A stretch of 7,645 nucleotides of DNA from Rickettsiales bacterium (GTDB lineage Bacteria > Pseudomonadota > Alphaproteobacteria > Rickettsiales > Deianiraeaceae): contig CANDYN010000053.1 of NCBI GenBank assembly GCA_947424985.1, forward strand, positions 1-7,645, written 5' to 3'. Every line of letters begins with the position of its first letter. Position 1 is the stretch's first letter. This document shows positions 4,644-7,645 of the stretch, piece by piece. The notes beneath the pieces are model-generated. The model had not been told where the DNA came from. It ran no database searches and was given only the letters and a program-made list of their open reading frames with translations. A program made the translations under genes and the position numbers.

Positions 4644-4847
4644 TTATTTTGTTGATTTTGTATTTGAATCTGCTCTCTTAAGAAAAATCATTTTTACATT
4701 ACATACGGCAATTAGAAGTAGATCTGTAAGTAGAAATGGCACAAATAAGCTCTTTAATCTGTCAGCTCCAACAAAAGAAAACACCAAAAGCAAAGCACAC
4801 GCCGTTTCATTCAAGGCTTTCCAGCATTCAAAATCTAATTTTTTCAT
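4644..4847 (-). CDS. small two-helix membrane protein, unknown (67 aa)
   Basis: Family not recognised. Two hydrophobic segments are seen: ~15-28 (TACALLLVFSFVGA) and ~33-54 (SLFVPFLLTDLLLIAVCNVK), joined by the short basic loop DRLK. The N-terminus MKKLDFECWK and C-terminus (FLKRADSNTKSTK) are charged, consistent with a hairpin in the inner membrane with both ends cytoplasmic. The start ATG 4847 lies seven bases after the stop TAG (4857-4855) of the 34-aa gene. That TAG is part of TTAGG, the only Shine-Dalgarno-like sequence here, so translation is probably coupled. The pair is transcribed from the promoter at 4984-5011. Confidence 0.62.
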   Translation of the reverse strand: MKKLDFECWKALNETACALLLVFSFVGADRLKSLFVPFLLTDLLLIAVCNVKMIFLKRADSNTKSTK

Positions 4848-4854
4848 AAAAAGC

Positions 4855-4959
4855 CTAAGAATGTTTTACTTTACTTTCTTCGTTTTTAAAGGGATATAAC
4901 GCCAAAAACATTAACATTACCACAACAAACATAGATGCTATTGCAAAAAGATTCATCAT
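4855..4959 (-). CDS. tiny single-span membrane protein, LALYPFK paralogue B (34 aa)
   Basis: The protein starts MMNLFAIASMFVVVMLMFLA and continues LYPFK plus a charged ten-residue tail. It is one transmembrane helix followed by a basic/acidic cytoplasmic-type end. The nine residues MFLALYPFK are identical to those in the 38-aa protein at 5008-5124; the three differing bases in these nine codons (GCG/GCA, TTA/TTG, CCC/CCG) are all synonymous, which argues strongly for real translation. ATG 4956 is an alternative start. It sits 18 nt downstream of the inferred RNA start and seven bases before the 67-aa gene. Size and form recall small subunits of membrane complexes (for example CydX- or KdpF-type), but the sequence matches neither and no partner gene is here. 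Confidence 0.62.
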   Translation of the reverse strand: MMNLFAIASMFVVVMLMFLALYPFKNEESKVKHS

Positions 4960-4983
4960 ACATAAAGCCAGAAATCTTGTTAA

Positions 4984-5011
4984 TTATAAATGTATATTTT
5001 TATATGTCAAG
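4984..5011 (-). promoter_or_regulatory. consensus sigma70 promoter (minus) for the 34-aa and 67-aa genes
   Basis: TTGACA (5011-5006), 16-nt spacer, TATAAT (4989-4984) on the minus strand: perfect hexamers. The stop codon TGA of the upstream 38-aa gene is embedded in the TTGACA box. Start expected near 4977, giving a leader of about 18 nt. Confidence 0.75.
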
Positions 5012-5124
5012 TGATAACTGGGGTTAAGAATTCACTTTCTTTTTTCATATTTAAACGGATACAATGCCAAAAACATGATAAACATCATCATAATAATTGC
5101 TGTTATAAAAAATACTTTTTCCAT
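5008..5124 (-). CDS. tiny single-span membrane protein, LALYPFK paralogue A (38 aa)
   Basis: The protein starts MEKVFFITAIIMMMFIMFLA, continues LYPFKYEK and ends in a short tail. One methionine-rich transmembrane helix is followed by a basic segment. It shares MFLALYPFK with the 34-aa protein at 4855-4959, with only synonymous base changes in that block. ATG 5124 lies 14 bases after the stop of the 81-aa gene, so the two probably form one transcript from the promoter at 5407-5435. The stop TGA overlaps the -35 box of the next promoter. Function unknown; it may be a small regulatory or structural subunit of a membrane complex. Confidence 0.6.
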
Positions 5125-5138
5125 AATATTTAGAATAT

Positions 5139-5384
5139 TTAGTTAGACACGTTCCTTATAATATGATGTTTATTCATTACATTAATTTCTTCTACTTGAA
5201 TTGTATTTTTCTCTCTATAGCTTCTATATTGCATTGGTTTTCCATGGATCATGTTATGTAAATATAAAAGCTTTATTTTGCTTCTATGCATTCTCGGTTT
5301 TAACTCACTTGATTTTATTACCGCACATTTTGCATTTTGGGCAAAAAACGTTACCAGTATTATTAAAAATAGGAAATTTCTCAC
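5139..5384 (-). CDS. small putative exported protein, unknown (81 aa)
   Basis: Family not recognised. The N-terminus MRNFLFLIILVTFFAQNAKC looks like a signal peptide: one basic residue, a hydrophobic core at 4-14, then a small polar region with possible cleavage after A18 or A21. The rest is basic and histidine-rich (SSELKPRMHRSKIKLLYLHN; NKHHIIRNVSN at the end), without a domain I know. The start is GTG 5384; AAGG lies 12 bases upstream inside the leader predicted from the promoter at 5407-5435. It is followed after 14 bases by the 38-aa membrane peptide. An overlapping plus-strand frame (5201-5446) is equally long, so this call rests on the signal-like N-terminus, promoter and operon fit. 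Confidence 0.45.
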   Translation of the reverse strand: MRNFLFLIILVTFFAQNAKCAVIKSSELKPRMHRSKIKLLYLHNMIHGKPMQYRSYREKNTIQVEEINVMNKHHIIRNVSN

Positions 5385-5406
5385 ATTTAATTAAGCCTTA
5401 CAACGA

Positions 5407-5435
5407 ATTATGTAATAGGAAAATAAAAAAATCAA
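5407..5435 (-). promoter_or_regulatory. probable promoter (minus) for the 81-aa and 38-aa genes
   Basis: TTGATT (5435-5430), 17-nt spacer, CATAAT (5412-5407) on the minus strand. Start near 5400 would give a leader of about 16 nt that contains TAAGG. It lies back to back with the ispDF promoter, seven bases between the -35 boxes. Confidence 0.45.
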
Positions 5436-5442
5436 GCACAAT

Positions 5443-5472
5443 TTGACTTTTATTTTTTTCCCAAAATACTAA
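5443..5472 (+). promoter_or_regulatory. probable promoter of ispDF-murB
   Basis: TTGACT (5443-5448), 18-nt spacer, TACTAA (5467-5472). The -35 is strong and the -10 modest. The leader would be about 10 nt, with no Shine-Dalgarno sequence before the ATG at 5489. Confidence 0.45.
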
Positions 5473-5488
5473 ATAAAAATTATATTTT

Positions 5489-6685
5489 ATGTCTACAGTA
5501 GCGTTAATAGTTGCGGCGGGAAGGGGATCAAGAATTCTTGCGGATTACGATCTTCCAAAGCAATATTTACCACTTGGTGGAAAAACGATTTTAAGACGTA
5601 CGGTTGAGGCTTTTGTAAATCATAAAAAAATTGATAATATTGTTGTGATAATACATCCATCGGATATGGATTTATATCGTGAGGCGATAAGCGGGCTTAA
5701 TATTTTAGAGCCGGTAATGGGAGGAGAAAGAAGGCAAGACTCGGTAAGAATGGGACTTGAGGCGATCGCATGGCTTAATCCTACAAAAGTTTTAATACAC
5801 GATGTTGCAAGGCCATTTATTGATAAAAGAACGATTTCAGCTGTTGTCGATGAGCTTGATTATTCAAGGGCAGTCCTGCCTGCGATATTAATTGAAGATA
5901 CGGTTAAGAAATGTGAGGATGCAAAAGTTTTATGGACAGTTGATAGATCGGAGCTTTGGAGGGCACAAACCCCACAAGGTTTTCATTACCAAGATATTTT
6001 AACAAATCATCAGGTTTACAAGCACTTAAATTTTACAGACGACTGTGCGATTGCAGAGCACGCAAACATCCCAACTACGATTGTTGTTGGAAGTCAAAAT
6101 AATTTTAAAGTCACGACGGATAGCGACTATGAAAGAGCGGAGTCTATGCTTGTTTCACTTGGTGAGAAAATTGAGTATGAGACAAAAGTCGGCTTTGGAT
6201 ATGATATACACCGATTTATGACTGAAAAATCTGAAAATGGGATGATAACACTCGGGTGTGTTTTTATTCCTTATGAGTTTAAAATTGATGCGCATTCAAA
6301 TGGGGATCTTGTTTCACATGCAATTATTGATGCTATCTTGGGTGCATTAAACCTTGGAGATATAGGTGAACATTTTCCACCGGAGGATATGCAATATAGG
6401 GATGCAACCTCAACTTTCTTTTTTACAAGAATTAAAGCGTTAATGAAAATGCAAAGTGCAAAGATAAAAAATATTGACGTCACTATTGTGACAGAGAGAC
6501 CAAAAATTAAGCCATATAGAGATTTAATTAAAGCTGGAGTCGCAGAGGCGCTTGAAATTGATATATCGTGTGTTTCGATAAAAGGTAAGACAAAAGAAGG
6601 CCTTGACTCGGTTGGATCAGGCAATGCAATTGAATGTTATGCGATTTGTTCAGTTCAAGTTGGTACTTTAAAGGAGCAAAAATGA
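5489..6685 (+). CDS. ispDF: bifunctional IspD/IspF, MEP-pathway enzyme (398 aa)
   Basis: A fused enzyme for two non-consecutive steps of the methylerythritol-phosphate route to IPP/DMAPP. IspD (residues ~1-225) makes CDP-methylerythritol from CTP and MEP; IspF (~233-398) cyclises CDP-ME 2-phosphate to MEcPP and releases CMP. IspD motifs: ALIVAAGRGSRI with LPKQYLPLGG (CTP binding, R15 and K24), GGERRQDSVRMGL (79-90), VLIHDVARPF (101-110), LWRAQTPQGF (156-165), TDDCAIAEH (183-191). IspF motifs: VGFGYDIHRF with metal ligands D239 and H241, GDLVSHAIIDAILGALNLGD with ligand H277, DIGEHFPPED (291-300), and KGKTKEGLDSVGSGNAI (366-381), where the usual A-T-T-x-E-x-[LM] block reads GKTKEGL. Length fits the alphaproteobacterial fusion. 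The stop overlaps murB by four bases (ATGA). Confidence 0.97.
   Translation: MSTVALIVAAGRGSRILADYDLPKQYLPLGGKTILRRTVEAFVNHKKIDNIVVIIHPSDMDLYREAISGLNILEPVMGGERRQDSVRMGLEAIAWLNPTKVLIHDVARPFIDKRTISAVVDELDYSRAVLPAILIEDTVKKCEDAKVLWTVDRSELWRAQTPQGFHYQDILTNHQVYKHLNFTDDCAIAEHANIPTTIVVGSQNNFKVTTDSDYERAESMLVSLGEKIEYETKVGFGYDIHRFMTEKSENGMITLGCVFIPYEFKIDAHSNGDLVSHAIIDAILGALNLGDIGEHFPPEDMQYRDATSTFFFTRIKALMKMQSAKIKNIDVTIVTERPKIKPYRDLIKAGVAEALEIDISCVSIKGKTKEGLDSVGSGNAIECYAICSVQVGTLKEQK
6671..6676 (+). promoter_or_regulatory. Shine-Dalgarno sequence of murB
   Basis: AAGGAG, five bases before ATG 6682 and inside the last codons of ispDF. It is the clearest ribosome-binding site in the window and fixes the murB start. 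Confidence 0.85.
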
Positions 6686-7645
6686 GTTTATTTGATACAC
6701 TTTCGAAAATCACAAGTGTTAAAGAGAATGCTGATATTGGTTCAAATAGCTGGATTGGTTGCGGAGGCAAGGCTGAGATTTTAATTTCTCCAAAAAATAT
6801 CGAAGAGCTTTCAAAGGCACTTTTTGAAATATCCAAAACAGATACGAAAATTACAATTATTGGGGCAAGATCAAATACAATTGTGAGATCTGGTGGAGTT
6901 GAAGGCGTTGTAATTTGGCTTAGAAAGGGGTTTAATGAGATTAAAAAACTTGACAATGAAACGGTTTTTGCTGGCTCCGGAGTTCTTGATTTGACTTTTG
7001 CAAATTTTTGTGGGGAAAATGGAATCGGAAATATGGAATTTTTAGTTGGAATACCTGGAACAATTGGTGGGAATATTACAATGAACGCCGGATGTTACGG
7101 AGGCGAGATTAAAGATATTTTACAAAGTATTGAATATGTTGATTTTAGTGGAAATATTGGAAAAATTGATGCAAGAGGCATAAAATTTGAATATCGTAAG
7201 GCGCATTTACCTGAAAATATAATAATTACTTCGGCAGTCTTAAAAGGAATGGCTTCAAGTCCTTCTGAAGTTTTTGCAAAAATGGATGAAATTGAAAAAA
7301 AACGAAAAGCAGCACAGCCGATCGGGCGGAAAACAGTTGGCTCTACTTTTAAAAATCCGAAAATCTTTTCGAAAACTTCATTTGATTTAATTTGTAAAAC
7401 ACTTGGAAAGAATTTTGAATATAAAATATTAGACAATAACGATATTTTTTGCGATAAAATTCATTCTTGGATGTTACTTGAAGCAGCCGGGCTTCGAAAT
7501 TTTAAACTTGGTGGAGCGAAGTTTTCTGAGATTCATTGCAATTTTTTAGTGAACGATGGTGGAGCAACTGCAGAAGATTTTGAAAACCTTGGGGAATTTG
7601 CGATTAAAACTGTTTATGATATATTTGGCGTGAGGCTGGAATGGG
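6682..7645 (+). CDS. murB: UDP-N-acetylenolpyruvoylglucosamine reductase, 3' end outside window
   Basis: FAD-dependent cytoplasmic enzyme that reduces UDP-GlcNAc-enolpyruvate to UDP-MurNAc, the second committed step of peptidoglycan precursor synthesis. Seen here are 321 codons, open to the window end. FAD domain: GARSNTIVRSGG (61-72, the usual G-x-G-S-N-x-L/I-v loop), then GNMEFLVGIPGTIGGNITMN (116-135) and NAGCYGGEI. Substrate side: FEYRKAH (169-175, with the catalytic-site arginine), RKAAQP (208-213), GSTFKNP (220-226, S221 being the proton donor), LLEAAGLRNFKLGGAKFSEI (265-284), HCNFLVNDGGATAEDF (285-300). The final glutamate motif (LEW-E) falls just past the last base. About 35 residues separate GSTFKNP from SWMLLEAAG, longer than usual. 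The start overlaps the ispDF stop and has a strong AAGGAG, so translation is coupled. Confidence 0.95.
   Translation, partial: MSLFDTLSKITSVKENADIGSNSWIGCGGKAEILISPKNIEELSKALFEISKTDTKITIIGARSNTIVRSGGVEGVVIWLRKGFNEIKKLDNETVFAGSGVLDLTFANFCGENGIGNMEFLVGIPGTIGGNITMNAGCYGGEIKDILQSIEYVDFSGNIGKIDARGIKFEYRKAHLPENIIITSAVLKGMASSPSEVFAKMDEIEKKRKAAQPIGRKTVGSTFKNPKIFSKTSFDLICKTLGKNFEYKILDNNDIFCDKIHSWMLLEAAGLRNFKLGGAKFSEIHCNFLVNDGGATAEDFENLGEFAIKTVYDIFGVRLEW

Noticed and set aside
4855..5124. The two tiny peptides as CydX or KdpF subunits
   Set aside because: Size and single helix fit, but neither family's motif is present and no cytochrome bd or Kdp genes are nearby.
5201..5446. Plus-strand frame of 81 aa opposite the putative exported protein
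   Set aside because: It has no matching promoter or ribosome-binding site and overlaps the ispDF -35 box. Its hydrophobicity is what the complement of an AT-rich gene would give. Not fully excluded.
6271..7436. Minus-strand frames of 113-142 aa across ispDF and murB
   Set aside because: They lie antisense to genes with clear family motifs and carry compositions typical of reverse-strand shadows.

Overview
The window is AT-rich and looks like a chromosomal segment of an alphaproteobacterium with a reduced, AT-driven genome. A Rickettsiales- or Holosporales-like lineage is my inference. The main support is a fused IspDF with alphaproteobacterial-style IspD motifs, plus TopA with a long run of C-terminal repeats. 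Most starts lack a clear Shine-Dalgarno sequence; murB is the clear exception. Many promoters match sigma70 closely.

Layout. (1) 1-900: the 3' end of topA (+) faces a tRNA-Lys(CUU) gene (-) that has its own promoter. (2) 958-2778: a divergent GNAT-like protein (+) and a LysR-type regulator (-) converge with no base between their stop codons. (3) 2846-3820: a tandem repeat in which a small unknown protein gene (77 and 71 aa) is followed by a promoter and a ~155-160 nt structured RNA. Two copies are complete and a third is truncated. The closing stem of the RNA has changed sequence almost completely between copies yet still pairs in both. (4) 3997-4347: a small Cro/CI-type DNA-binding protein with a near-ideal promoter and a bidirectional terminator. 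(5) 4324-5384: on the minus strand, a chain of five tiny genes (34-81 aa), each with a membrane-spanning or signal-like segment. Two are paralogues sharing the motif LALYPFK, and the chain has three promoters. None is recognised. (6) 5489-7645: ispDF and murB (3' end outside the window), coupled by an ATGA overlap. They supply isoprenoid precursors and a peptidoglycan precursor.

The housekeeping genes at both ends (topA, tRNA-Lys, ispDF, murB) frame about 4.5 kb of accessory sequence. The best candidates for undescribed biology are the small protein/structured RNA cassette at 2846-3820 and the cluster of miniature membrane proteins at 4324-5384. I could run no searches, so every 'unknown' call means unrecognised by reading.
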